Source of the DNA: JAYZAP01 sp964645285
GTDB lineage: Bacteria > Pseudomonadota > Alphaproteobacteria > JAAXGF01
NCBI GenBank assembly: GCA_964645285.1
Contig: CAZYDR010000045.1
Location: 1 to 29,712, forward strand
DNA: 29,712 nt
Reading direction: 5' to 3'
This document shows positions 8,848 to 16,047 of this stretch, one piece after another. The translations under genes were made by a program, and so were the position numbers. The notes beneath the pieces are model-generated. The model was not told the DNA's origin. It saw nothing but the letters and a program-made list of their open reading frames with translations, and ran no database searches. Position 1 is the stretch's first letter; each line of letters opens with the position of its first letter.

Positions 8848-9201
8848 TCAGGCGACAATCCCCGCGACGTTGTCGTTGACTGCGGTGGCGTGACTTGCCG
8901 ACGGGGGCTCAATGACCAGCCGGGACCGACTAACGCGGGCCGCTTTTGGCGTATCCAATAGGCCGTCCGCCGCCGCGATGATCGCACCACGGGTTATGCC
9001 GATGTCGCGCAGAATATGGTCACTCAGCCCCGACAGCTCAGCGATGGCCTTGCGCCGCTTGTTCCAGCGGGTGATGCGCTAGTCCAAGGCCGTCACCGCG
9101 CCGATGACCGTATCGACAAGCTTGTAAACCAGAGTGCTCACGTCCGAGCCGAGCACGGTAGCTCGCGGGGTCGTCAGGAAGTACAGGGTGTAGGAGTTCA
9201 T
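8848..9201 (-). pseudogene. DUF1127 small protein with an internal TAG codon
   Basis: On the minus strand, ATG at 9199-9201 opens 40 codons ending TVIGAVTALD. A TAG follows at 9079-9081 (codon 41), and the same frame then continues with a clear DUF1127 motif, RWNKRRKAIAELSGLSDHI, followed by LRDIGITRG. It ends at TGA 8848-8850; the whole would be about 117 residues. DUF1127 proteins are short, basic and common in alphaproteobacteria; some take part in RNA handling and in phosphate or carbon regulation. Since the TAG lies before the domain, either the gene is dead, or a second start inside the frame makes the domain alone, or the TAG is read through. A plausible promoter lies upstream at 9267-9295. 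Confidence 0.72.
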
Positions 9202-9266
9202 GGCTTTCTCCGTTCATTTGAGAATATCTATGGTCACTAGAGACCGTTGTATTTCCGTTGACTGTT

Positions 9267-9295
9267 GATATATACTCTGTAGGCAGTACCAACAA
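9267..9295 (-). promoter_or_regulatory. Possible sigma-70 promoter for the DUF1127 gene
   Basis: Read on the minus strand, TTGTTG (complement of 9290-9295) and TATATC (complement of 9267-9272) are separated by exactly 17 bases. They lie about 66 bases upstream of the DUF1127 start, in an AT-rich gap within GC-rich DNA. This is pattern evidence only. Confidence 0.4.
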
Positions 9296-9313
9296 ACGAT
9301 AATTTCTTATCGT
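9296..9313. promoter_or_regulatory. 18-bp inverted repeat, possible LysR autoregulatory operator
   Basis: ACGATAA at 9296-9302 and TTATCGT at 9307-9313 form a perfect inverted repeat around TTTC. It lies 28 bases before the LysR start and directly abuts the predicted -35 of the divergent DUF1127 promoter. LysR regulators typically bind dyads in such divergent gaps and repress their own gene. The assignment to this regulator is inference from position. Confidence 0.45.
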
Positions 9314-9340
9314 ACGATTTAGATTTTCTTAGGTGAATTT

Positions 9341-10258
9341 ATGGCCCGCCGCCTCCTGCCGCTAAATGCGCTCCGCGCCTTCGAAGCGGCCGCCCGCCAC
9401 CTCAGTATTTCCAAGGCGGCGGATGAGTTGAACGTCACCCCGGCAGCGGTAAGCCATCAGGTCAAAGCTCTGGAGGACACCCTCGGCCTGTCCCTGTTCC
9501 GCCGCCTCAACCGGGCCCTTATGCTGACCGACGCCGGCCAGTTGCTGCTGCCCGGCCTGCGCGACGGCTTCGACGCCCTGGCCCGGGCGGTGACCCGCAT
9601 TGAGGCCGAGCAGGACCACGCCACCGTGACGGTGAGCACCGGCCCGTCCATCGCCGCCCAGTGGCTGGTGCCGCGGCTCGACCGCTTCCGTCGGGCCTGT
9701 CCCGACATCGACCTGCGCATCGACGCCACCGACCGGGTCGTCGACTTCGCCCGCGAGGAAGCCGACGTGGCCATCCGCTACGGCACCGGCGACTATCCCG
9801 GCCTGCGCACCGAGCTATTGTTCACCGACGAGATCGTCCCTGTCTGCAGCGTTAAGCTGTGCAAGGGGCCGCCGCCCCTGCGCCAGCCCGGCGACCTCAA
9901 GGACCACACCCTGCTCCATGTGGAATGGGGCACCCACAAGGACTCCGCCACCAACTGGCACATGTGGCTGCTCGCCGCCGGCGTCACCGACGTGGACGCC
10001 AACCGGGGGCCACGCTTCAGCCAGGAAAGCATGGCTGTCCAGGCCGCCATCGAAGGCCACGGCGTCGCCCTGATCGGTAGCCGTCTGATCGCCGACGACC
10101 TCGCCGTGGGCCGCCTAGTGCGCCCCTTCGATCTCAGCCTGCCCAGCGCCTTCGCCACCTACGTGGTTATCCCGGAATCAGCCATATCCCGCCCCAAGGT
10201 GGCGGCCTTCTTCGACTGGATTCTCCAGGAGGTAAGGGGCGACGACGGAGAGCACTGA
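9341..10258 (+). CDS. LysR-family transcriptional regulator, GcvA-like
   Basis: This is a DNA-binding regulator of 305 residues. The N-terminal winged helix-turn-helix spans about residues 6-65, with LNALRAFEAAARHLSISKAA followed by ELNVTPAAVSHQVKALE. The effector domain starts near residue 90 with VTVSTGPSIAAQWLVPRL and contains DVAIRYGTGDYPGLRTELL, a pattern close to GcvA, the glycine-cleavage activator. The effector is unknown. The position between a betaine importer and genes for other processes, plus the GcvA-like type, makes glycine or a methylated glycine a reasonable guess, but that is inference. The start ATG is the family's usual N-terminus (MARRLLPLNALRAFE). An inverted repeat 28 bases upstream may be its operator. 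A second GcvA-like gene further right, at 27078-27686, is dead. Confidence 0.9.
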   Translation: MARRLLPLNALRAFEAAARHLSISKAADELNVTPAAVSHQVKALEDTLGLSLFRRLNRALMLTDAGQLLLPGLRDGFDALARAVTRIEAEQDHATVTVSTGPSIAAQWLVPRLDRFRRACPDIDLRIDATDRVVDFAREEADVAIRYGTGDYPGLRTELLFTDEIVPVCSVKLCKGPPPLRQPGDLKDHTLLHVEWGTHKDSATNWHMWLLAAGVTDVDANRGPRFSQESMAVQAAIEGHGVALIGSRLIADDLAVGRLVRPFDLSLPSAFATYVVIPESAISRPKVAAFFDWILQEVRGDDGEH

Positions 10259-10262
10259 GCCA

Positions 10263-10364
10263 CCCCGCCACTCCCAATACCCTGAGTTCGACACAATCCC
10301 GCCTTATTGGCGCCGGATTCGGCTGTCATTTTTGCGGGTATTGGGCGGCCACTGGGAGGCGGGG
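10263..10364 (+). promoter_or_regulatory. Structured intergenic region after the LysR gene (nested inverted repeats)
   Basis: CCCAATACCC at 10273-10282 is exactly complementary to GGGTATTGGG at 10336-10345, and flanking CCCCGCC (10263-10269) matches GGCGGGG (10358-10364). Inside this lies a smaller hairpin, AATCC-CGCC at 10295-10303 with GGCG at 10309-10312 and GGATT at 10315-10319, followed by a T-run at 10329-10333. The inner hairpin could end LysR transcription. The outer pairing could form a leader structure before the surface-protein gene. Both roles are inferred. Confidence 0.45.
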
Positions 10365-10390
10365 CGCCGGCTCTCATGAAGGAGACTTCG

Positions 10391-12625
10391 ATGATGTCCG
10401 CAACCGACCAGCGCCTCCCGTGGCGCCTTTTGTTTCTGTTGATCGCCGCCGTTTGGCTGACGGCGCCCGCCCCGGCCCAGGCGACAGCTACCGCCACCCC
10501 CGCCGCCATGCCGGCGATCACGTCGCTCGACGATGTCGGCCGGGGCAGCCTTTTGTTCAAAAGCGGCGACGGCGTGCCGTTGCTTGAAGCGCCCCTGATC
10601 GGCACCCAAGTCGAGATATCCGTCAGCGGCCTGGTGGCCCGGGCCCGTGTGGTGCAGTCGTTCCTTAACACCGGCGATGACTGGGTCGAGGGCATCTATG
10701 TCTTCCCCCTGCCCGAAACCGCCGCTATCGACCACCTCACCGTGCGCATCGGCGAGCGCGTCATCGAGGGCATCATCAAGGAGCGTGAGGAGGCCCGGCG
10801 CATCTACGAGACCGCCAAGGCCGAGGGCAGGAAGGCCGGTCTGCTGGAGAGCGAGCGGCCCAATATCTTCACCACCGCCATCGCCAACATCGGCCCCGGC
10901 GAGGAAATCGCCGTGGAGATCGAATACCAGCAGGTGCTGGCTTATGACCAGGGTGCCTTCATCCTGCGCTTCCCCATGGTGGTCGGGCCGCGCTACATCC
11001 CCGGTGACATCCAGACCGTGAACCTGGGCAATGACGGCTGGTCACTGGCCAGCAGTCGGGTGCCCGACGCCGAGCGCATCACCTCGTCGGTGATCCACCC
11101 CGATCAGGGCAAGATTAACCCGGTGCGCCTGTCGGTGACCATCGACGCCGGCTTCCCCCTGGCTGCCATTGACAGCCTCTATCACGCCGTCACGGTCAAC
11201 GAGCAGGACAGTGGCGTCGCCACGGTGACGTTGTCCGAGGGCGCCGTGCCCGCCGACCGCGACTTCGAACTGACCTGGACTCCCGATGTGGGCGCCGCGC
11301 CGGGTGCCGGCCTGTTCAGCGAAACCGTAGGGGACGAGCAATACCTGCTGGTCATGGTCATGCCGCCGGACGCCGATGATGACTTGGAGCAGGTGGTGAT
11401 ACCCCGCGAGGTGATTTTCGTCATCGACACCTCGGGCTCCATGTCGGGCGGCTCCATCGTACAGGCCAGAGCCGCGCTTGACCTCGCCATCGACCGGCTC
11501 AAGGACGGTGACCGGTTTAACGTCATCCAGTTCAACTCCTATACCGCCGCCCTGTTCCCCATGGCCGTGGCGGCGAGCCCGGCTAACCGCGCCCAGGCCC
11601 GGCAATACGTCGCCCATATGACCGCCGAGGGCGGCACCGAGATGGCGCCGGCAATGCGCCGGGCGCTGATCGGCAAAGCGCCGCAAGGCTATTTGCGCCA
11701 GGTGGTGTTCCTCACCGACGGCTCTGTCGGCAACGAGGACGAACTGTTCCGCATAATTTACGGCAACCTGGGCGATGCCCGGCTGTTCACCATCGGCATC
11801 GGCTCGGCGCCCAACAGTTACTTCATGCGCGAAGCCGCCGAAACCGGACGCGGCACGTTCACCTATATCGGCGACGTGGGCGAAATCGGTAAGAAGATGG
11901 GCGCGTTATTCAGCAAGCTGGAAAGCCCTCTGCTCACGGACCTGGTGGTGACTTGGCCCGACGACACCCAGGTCGACATTTCCACCGATACCATCGCCGA
12001 CCTCCACGCCGGCAAACCGGTGATGTTTACCGCGCGCACCACCGACACTCTCGATAGCGCCATCCTCAGTGGTCGTATCGCCAACCACCTGTGGCAGGTC
12101 GAGCTGCCGCTCGGCAACGCCGCGGCCAATTCCGGCATCGCCAAGCTGTGGGCCCGTGACCGTATCGACGCCCTCATGGCCGACGGCAACCGTAGCGGCA
12201 CGGATGTGCGCCCCCAGGTAGTCAGCCTCGGTCTGGTCCACCATCTGGTCACCAAGTACACCAGCCTGGTGGCCGTCGACACCACGCCAAGCCGCCCGGA
12301 CGGCGAACCTCTGAATAGCCACAAGCTGCCCCACAACCTGCCCCATGACTGGGACTACGGGAAAGTCTTCGGCGGTGCCGAGGCGGATAGGCTGCAGGAG
12401 GAAGTGGCAATTATGCCATCACTCATGATCGCCGACGCCGGGTCTGTGTCATCGTCGGCGCAGTTGTTTGCCGACGTCTCGGCCTCCGGGGCCATGTCAG
12501 CCACAGCCCGGGTCGGACTCGCCCTGCCCAAAACCGCGACTCCGGCGCCGCTGCACTTCGCGGCGGGCCTCGCCCTGGCGCTGTTCGCCCTTGCCGTGAT
12601 GATGCAACGGCGACGTCTGGCATGA
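10391..12625 (+). CDS. VIT/vWA-domain surface protein with C-terminal sortase signal (marine proteobacterial sortase target type)
   Basis: This is a 744-residue exported protein. Domains in order: a signal peptide (LLFLLIAAVWLTAPAPAQA); a VIT domain at about 55-185, including WVEGIYVFPLPETAAIDHL; a von Willebrand A domain from about 337 with the metal site DTSGSMSGGS and later FLTDGS; and a tail with LPKTA near residue 712, a hydrophobic segment (FAAGLALALFALAVMM) and the basic end QRRRLA. That tail is a cell-wall-type sorting signal in a Gram-negative setting. This matches the known single-target system in which such a protein is paired with a dedicated sortase, encoded immediately downstream and overlapping by four bases. 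ATG 10391 is chosen because AAGGAG lies six bases upstream; 10376 is an in-frame alternative. The final anchor (peptidoglycan, lipid or a protein) is not known from sequence. Confidence 0.9.
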   Translation: MMSATDQRLPWRLLFLLIAAVWLTAPAPAQATATATPAAMPAITSLDDVGRGSLLFKSGDGVPLLEAPLIGTQVEISVSGLVARARVVQSFLNTGDDWVEGIYVFPLPETAAIDHLTVRIGERVIEGIIKEREEARRIYETAKAEGRKAGLLESERPNIFTTAIANIGPGEEIAVEIEYQQVLAYDQGAFILRFPMVVGPRYIPGDIQTVNLGNDGWSLASSRVPDAERITSSVIHPDQGKINPVRLSVTIDAGFPLAAIDSLYHAVTVNEQDSGVATVTLSEGAVPADRDFELTWTPDVGAAPGAGLFSETVGDEQYLLVMVMPPDADDDLEQVVIPREVIFVIDTSGSMSGGSIVQARAALDLAIDRLKDGDRFNVIQFNSYTAALFPMAVAASPANRAQARQYVAHMTAEGGTEMAPAMRRALIGKAPQGYLRQVVFLTDGSVGNEDELFRIIYGNLGDARLFTIGIGSAPNSYFMREAAETGRGTFTYIGDVGEIGKKMGALFSKLESPLLTDLVVTWPDDTQVDISTDTIADLHAGKPVMFTARTTDTLDSAILSGRIANHLWQVELPLGNAAANSGIAKLWARDRIDALMADGNRSGTDVRPQVVSLGLVHHLVTKYTSLVAVDTTPSRPDGEPLNSHKLPHNLPHDWDYGKVFGGAEADRLQEEVAIMPSLMIADAGSVSSSAQLFADVSASGAMSATARVGLALPKTATPAPLHFAAGLALALFALAVMMQRRRLA

Positions 12626-13203
12626 ACCGACACCGGGCGCTCACCGCCGCCACCTGCCTGCTGTTGGGCCTCAGCCTGTGGCAGGCGGGCAGCGGCGGCT
12701 ATATCCACGCCAAGGCCTGGCTCGCCCAGGGCCTCATCGATGACGCCTGGGCCCGCAGCCAGGCCGGCGAGGCGCACACCCGCCCCTGGCCCTGGGCCGA
12801 TACCTGGCCGGTGGCCCGCCTTGAGTTGCCGAGCCTGGACGCCGCCATGACCGTGCTGGCCGGCGGCAGCGGGCGCACCATGGCCTTCGGCCCCGGCCAT
12901 GTGGATGGCTCCGCCCTGCCCGGCGAGGCGGGTATCAGCCTCATCGCCGGCCACCGGGACACCCATTTTCGCCTGCTTGAGGCGCTCCGGGTAGGCGACG
13001 ACATCGCCATCGAGGACCGCGCAGGGCTGTACCACCGTTTTCGGGTCACCTCGTTCCAGGTCGTCGACTCCCGCCGGGTTCGCATTGACCCCCATGCCGA
13101 GACCCCGCGCCTGGCCCTCTCCACCTGTTATCCGTTCGACGCCCTGACCCCCGGTGGCCCGCTGCGCTATGTGGTCTTCGCCGACGCGGTGGAAACCCCA
13201 TGA
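12622..13203 (+). CDS. Sortase, class GN (Gram-negative) type
   Basis: This is a membrane-anchored cysteine transpeptidase of 193 residues. An N-terminal hydrophobic segment (AATCLLLGLSLWQAG) anchors it. The sortase core follows, with the catalytic His in LIAGHRDTH (near 111), the Cys in LSTCYPF (Cys169) and an Arg in LRYVV (near 182), the standard triad. It overlaps the stop of the VIT/vWA protein by ATGA and is therefore coupled to it. The LPKTA signal of that neighbour is the obvious substrate; I see no other sortase signal in the window. Family knowledge says these marine proteobacterial sortases usually have one target encoded next door, exactly as here. Its stop again overlaps an in-frame ATG (13200) of the next reading frame, but that frame has a better start further on. 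Confidence 0.92.
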   Translation: MNRHRALTAATCLLLGLSLWQAGSGGYIHAKAWLAQGLIDDAWARSQAGEAHTRPWPWADTWPVARLELPSLDAAMTVLAGGSGRTMAFGPGHVDGSALPGEAGISLIAGHRDTHFRLLEALRVGDDIAIEDRAGLYHRFRVTSFQVVDSRRVRIDPHAETPRLALSTCYPFDALTPGGPLRYVVFADAVETP

Positions 13204-13274
13204 ACGGCTCACTATCGCTTTCTGGCGACGCCCCACCGGTTTACAATCGCTACAAATATCGAGGAGATGGACTG

Positions 13275-13830
13275 TTGAGGTTTTCGGGCAAGCGCATCGT
13301 GGTGACCGGTGCGGCGTCGGGTATCGAACTGGCGACGGCGGCGCTTTTGACCAGCGAGGGCGCCGAGGTCATCGCCATCGATATTGCTGGCGAGCCACCA
13401 TTGGAGCGCTGCGACTTATCTCGCCCGAGCGACATTGACGCCCTGGTCGAGCGGCTCGAAGGACCCATCCATAGCCTGTGCAATGTGGCGGGTCTGCCCG
13501 GCAGCCGTACGGGGGAGCAGGTCATGGCGGTAAACTTTCTTGGTCTCCGCCATCTGACCGAGGCGCTATTGCCGCGCCTGGCTGACGGCGGCGCCGTGGT
13601 CAATGGGGCCTCCGGCGCCGGCAGCGGCTGGCGCGACCGCATCGATCTCAGCCGCGAACTGATCGCCACGCCGGACCTCGAGGCCGGCCTCGCCTGGTGC
13701 CGGGCCCAGGCCTTGGACGGGCCGGACGCCTACGACTTCTCCAAGGAGGCGGTCATCGTCTACACCATGGCCGCCTCGACGGCCCAGCGGGCGCGTAGTA
13801 TTTCCGTGAATTCCGTCAGTCCCGGCGCGG
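13275..13830 (+). pseudogene. Short-chain dehydrogenase (3-alpha-hydroxysteroid/coniferyl-alcohol dehydrogenase type), C-terminus lost
   Basis: About 185 residues of a classical SDR that is normally near 255. It starts LRFSGKRIVVTGAASGIE, with GAGGAG at 13261-13266 before a TTG start at 13275; an ATG at 13200 overlaps the sortase stop and would add 25 unrelated residues. The catalytic YDFSK (YxxxK) and NGASGAG are present. Two faults are visible. The last Gly of the cofactor-binding TGxxxGxG is replaced by Glu (SGIE). After NSVSPGA the family sequence stops abruptly near 13830, and the frame ends at TAG-free TGA 13878-13880 within foreign sequence. What follows belongs to a histidine kinase in another frame. 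A deletion joining two genes explains this best. The truncated product would lack the substrate-binding end and is unlikely to work. Confidence 0.78.
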
Positions 13831-14187
13831 GTCTCTCTTATCTTCCAGATCGACCTCAACGCTCCGTCGGTGGCGGCTGACGCCGAACACATCACAGCGA
13901 TACTGGAAGCCCTGATCGCCAACGCTCTGGCCGCGACCGGCTTCGGCGGCCAGATGACGGTTGCTGCCCAGCGTGGCCGAAATGGCGACTTTATGATTTC
14001 GGTCAGCGATACCGGCGCGGGCATGAGCGTCCCGGAGGCAAACGCCGCCCTAGCCGGCGACACCACGCCGGGCGGCGGCCTGAGCCGGGTGCGTAAGATG
14101 GCCGGGCACCACGACGCCCACATGATCCTTCACAGCAGGCCGGGCCTCGGTACGGTGGTGACGGTGAGTTTTTCGCCGGCGGGTTGA
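13831..14187 (+). pseudogene. Histidine kinase C-terminal ATPase fragment
   Basis: From about 13831, in a different frame from the dehydrogenase, about 118 codons read as the end of a HATPase domain: N-box EALIANALAAT, G1 box DTGAGM, G2 region GGGLSRV, and the final strand GLGTVVTVSFSPAG. There is no dimerisation/phospho-acceptor His domain and no sensor part; all of that was lost at the junction. A GTG at 13870 could in principle start translation, but an isolated partial ATPase domain is not expected to function. The matching response regulator is not in the window. The fragment is kept open to its natural stop, so the deletion is probably not old. Confidence 0.72.
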
Positions 14188-14263
14188 ACACCACCCTGCT
14201 TGCCAGCACCGTCCCATCCAGCCACAATCGCCCGCCTTAATCCGTCATCAGGAGCGATTGTCC

Positions 14264-15160
14264 ATGGCCGACCTCATCAAGGTCGATTCCCACGTCCATC
14301 TTTATCCCACCGAGGCCGCCGGCCTTGCCGATAAGGAAGGCTACGAAATTTTTGAATATGGCGAGCGTGACGAGGTCGCGTTCAGCGATTTTTCGGGGAC
14401 ACTGGACGACGCCAAGCAGGCCATGGAGAAGTCCGGCATCTCCAAGGCGGTGATCGTCAATCTGTTCATTGCGAAACTCCACGGCGGCGCGACCGGCGCG
14501 TCGCCTGCCAAGCTGGCGGACGGCATGAAGACGTTCAATCGCTGGTGCTGCCAGGTCGCCCGCGACCACCCGGAATTCGCCGCCTTCGTCGCCTCTGATG
14601 CCCACGTCCTGCCCGGCGAGACCGGCGCCATTCATTTTCGCGATATGGCCGAGAATATCGGCGCCCGGGGCGTCAAACTCCACGGCATCGCTCAGGATTT
14701 CAACATGTCGGATGAGCGCCTGTGGCCGATTAATAAGGTCTGCCAGGAACTCGACCGACCAGTTATCGGCCACTCCGGGCCCGATAAGAACGGCACCGGC
14801 TTCGCCGAGCCCAAGGCCTTCGGGCGGTTGCTCAAGGATTTTCCCAACCTCAACGTGGTGCTGGCCCATATGGGCGGGGCGAGTTGGGACCAGGCCCTGG
14901 AGATCGCCGAGACCTACCCCAACGCCTATTTCGACTGCTGTGAGATCATCGAGTGGACCGGCGGCAGCAATGCTCCGACGGCCGAGCAACTTGGCCAGTT
15001 GATCCACGACATCGGCGCCCATCGAGTGATGATGGGTTCGGACTTCCCGTGGTACGACCTGGACAACACGGTGGACCGGATCATGGATATGCCGGTGCTG
15101 TCGAACGAGGAGAAAGAAGGCATTCTCGGGGCCAACGCCGTCACCATCCTCGGTCTCTAG
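14264..15160 (+). CDS. Amidohydrolase-2 family metal-dependent hydrolase or decarboxylase
   Basis: This is a TIM-barrel protein of 298 residues in the amidohydrolase-2 group, which includes aminocarboxymuconate-semialdehyde decarboxylase-like and dicarboxylate lactone hydrolase-like enzymes. Metal-site elements are visible: the HxH motif near the start (KVDSHVHLYP), GVKLHGIAQDF, VIGHSGP, VLAHMGGASW, and the late Asp in MMGSDFPWYD. The enzyme is probably cytosolic; no signal peptide is seen. The substrate cannot be told. The start ATG at 14264 has AGGAG nine bases upstream; the TTG at 14258 is too close to that site. The broken EamA exporter begins 12 bases after the stop, so the two were likely co-transcribed, perhaps an enzyme with an exporter for its product or substrate. 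Confidence 0.87.
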   Translation: MADLIKVDSHVHLYPTEAAGLADKEGYEIFEYGERDEVAFSDFSGTLDDAKQAMEKSGISKAVIVNLFIAKLHGGATGASPAKLADGMKTFNRWCCQVARDHPEFAAFVASDAHVLPGETGAIHFRDMAENIGARGVKLHGIAQDFNMSDERLWPINKVCQELDRPVIGHSGPDKNGTGFAEPKAFGRLLKDFPNLNVVLAHMGGASWDQALEIAETYPNAYFDCCEIIEWTGGSNAPTAEQLGQLIHDIGAHRVMMGSDFPWYDLDNTVDRIMDMPVLSNEEKEGILGANAVTILGL

Positions 15161-15172
15161 CCTCACATCGCG

Positions 15173-16047
15173 ATGAGGGGGGCCCACGCCGCCATTCCGG
15201 CGCTGTTCGTGCTGTTGTGGAGCAGTGGTTTCATTGCCCCTCCAAGGCCGGCCTTGCCCATGCCGAGCCCCTGACGTTCCTCGGCCTGCGCTATGCCCTG
15301 GTCACCGTGCCGATGCTTGGCGTCGCCATGGCCATGCGCGCGCCGTGGCCGACCAGTTGGCGCCAGGTCGGTCACATCGCCATGGTCGGCGTGTTGCTCC
15401 AGGCGGTCTATTTCGGCGCTGTCTGGCTGGCCATGGGCAAAGGGACCGGCGCCGGAGTGGCGGCCCTGATTGTCTGTTTGCAGCCGGTCGTTACCGCCGC
15501 CGTGGTCGGGCCGCTGTTGGGCGAGCGGGTGTCAAAGCGGCAATGGCTGGGCCTGGTGCTCGGCCTCGCCGGCGTTGCCCTGGTGGTAGCCCAATAACTG
15601 ACGCTTGGCCTGGGCACTGCCGATGGCATGGCCTGGGCCTTCGTCGGCCTGTTCGGCATTACCTGCGGCACCCTCTACCAAAAGAAATTCTGCGCCCACA
15701 TGGACTCGCGCACGGGCGCCACCATTCAGTTCATAGTCGCGACGGCGCTGGTGACGCCCTTGGCCCTTATTTTCGAAGACGGGGTGATTCACTGGACCCC
15801 GACCCTGATCGCGTCGCTGGCCTACGTGGCGATGTTCCTGTCGCTCATATCGATGATCCTGCTGACCGTGATGATCCGCCGCGGCGAGACCTCGCGCATG
15901 ACCAGCCTGTTCTTCCTGATCCCGCCGATAGCGGCGCTGCTCGCCTACCTGATGCTCGACGAGCCGGTCGGGTTAACGACGCTCGCCGGCATGGCCGTGG
16001 CGGTCGTCGGCGTTGCCCTGGTCATGGCACCCAAAACTCAGAAATAG
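15173..16047 (+). pseudogene. EamA-family transporter broken by a frameshift and an in-frame TAA
   Basis: The reading starts at ATG 15173 (MRGAHAAIPALFVLLWSSGF), a typical first EamA helix. It loses frame at about 15236-15242 in a run of four C, and the frame shifted by one base then continues with SKAGLAHAEPLTFLGLRYAL. A TAA at 15595-15597 interrupts the link between the two EamA repeats, just after GVALVVAQ. The second repeat continues in the same frame from about 15600 to the TAG at 16047 (ending VALVMAPKTQK). Two independent lesions make it a pseudogene more convincingly than either alone. It would have been an exporter of about 291 residues, with unknown substrate, co-directional with the amidohydrolase. 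Its end overlaps the end of the convergent methyltransferase gene by ten bases. Confidence 0.82.

Noticed and set aside
3333..9201. A whole-genome reassignment of TAG to an amino acid
   Set aside because: TAG is the natural last codon of many genes here (first EamA, helical protein, amidohydrolase, second EamA, flavoprotein copy 2, aminotransferase, sulfotransferase, rpoD), and other broken genes show TAA and TGA.
9258..9276. TTGACT and TATACT as a promoter for the LysR gene
   Set aside because: The two elements are only seven bases apart, far too close for a sigma-70 promoter.
13200..13274. ATG at 13200 overlapping the sortase stop as the dehydrogenase start
   Set aside because: The 25 residues it would add do not resemble an SDR N-terminus, while a TTG at 13275 has a GAGGAG at the right distance and starts the family sequence.
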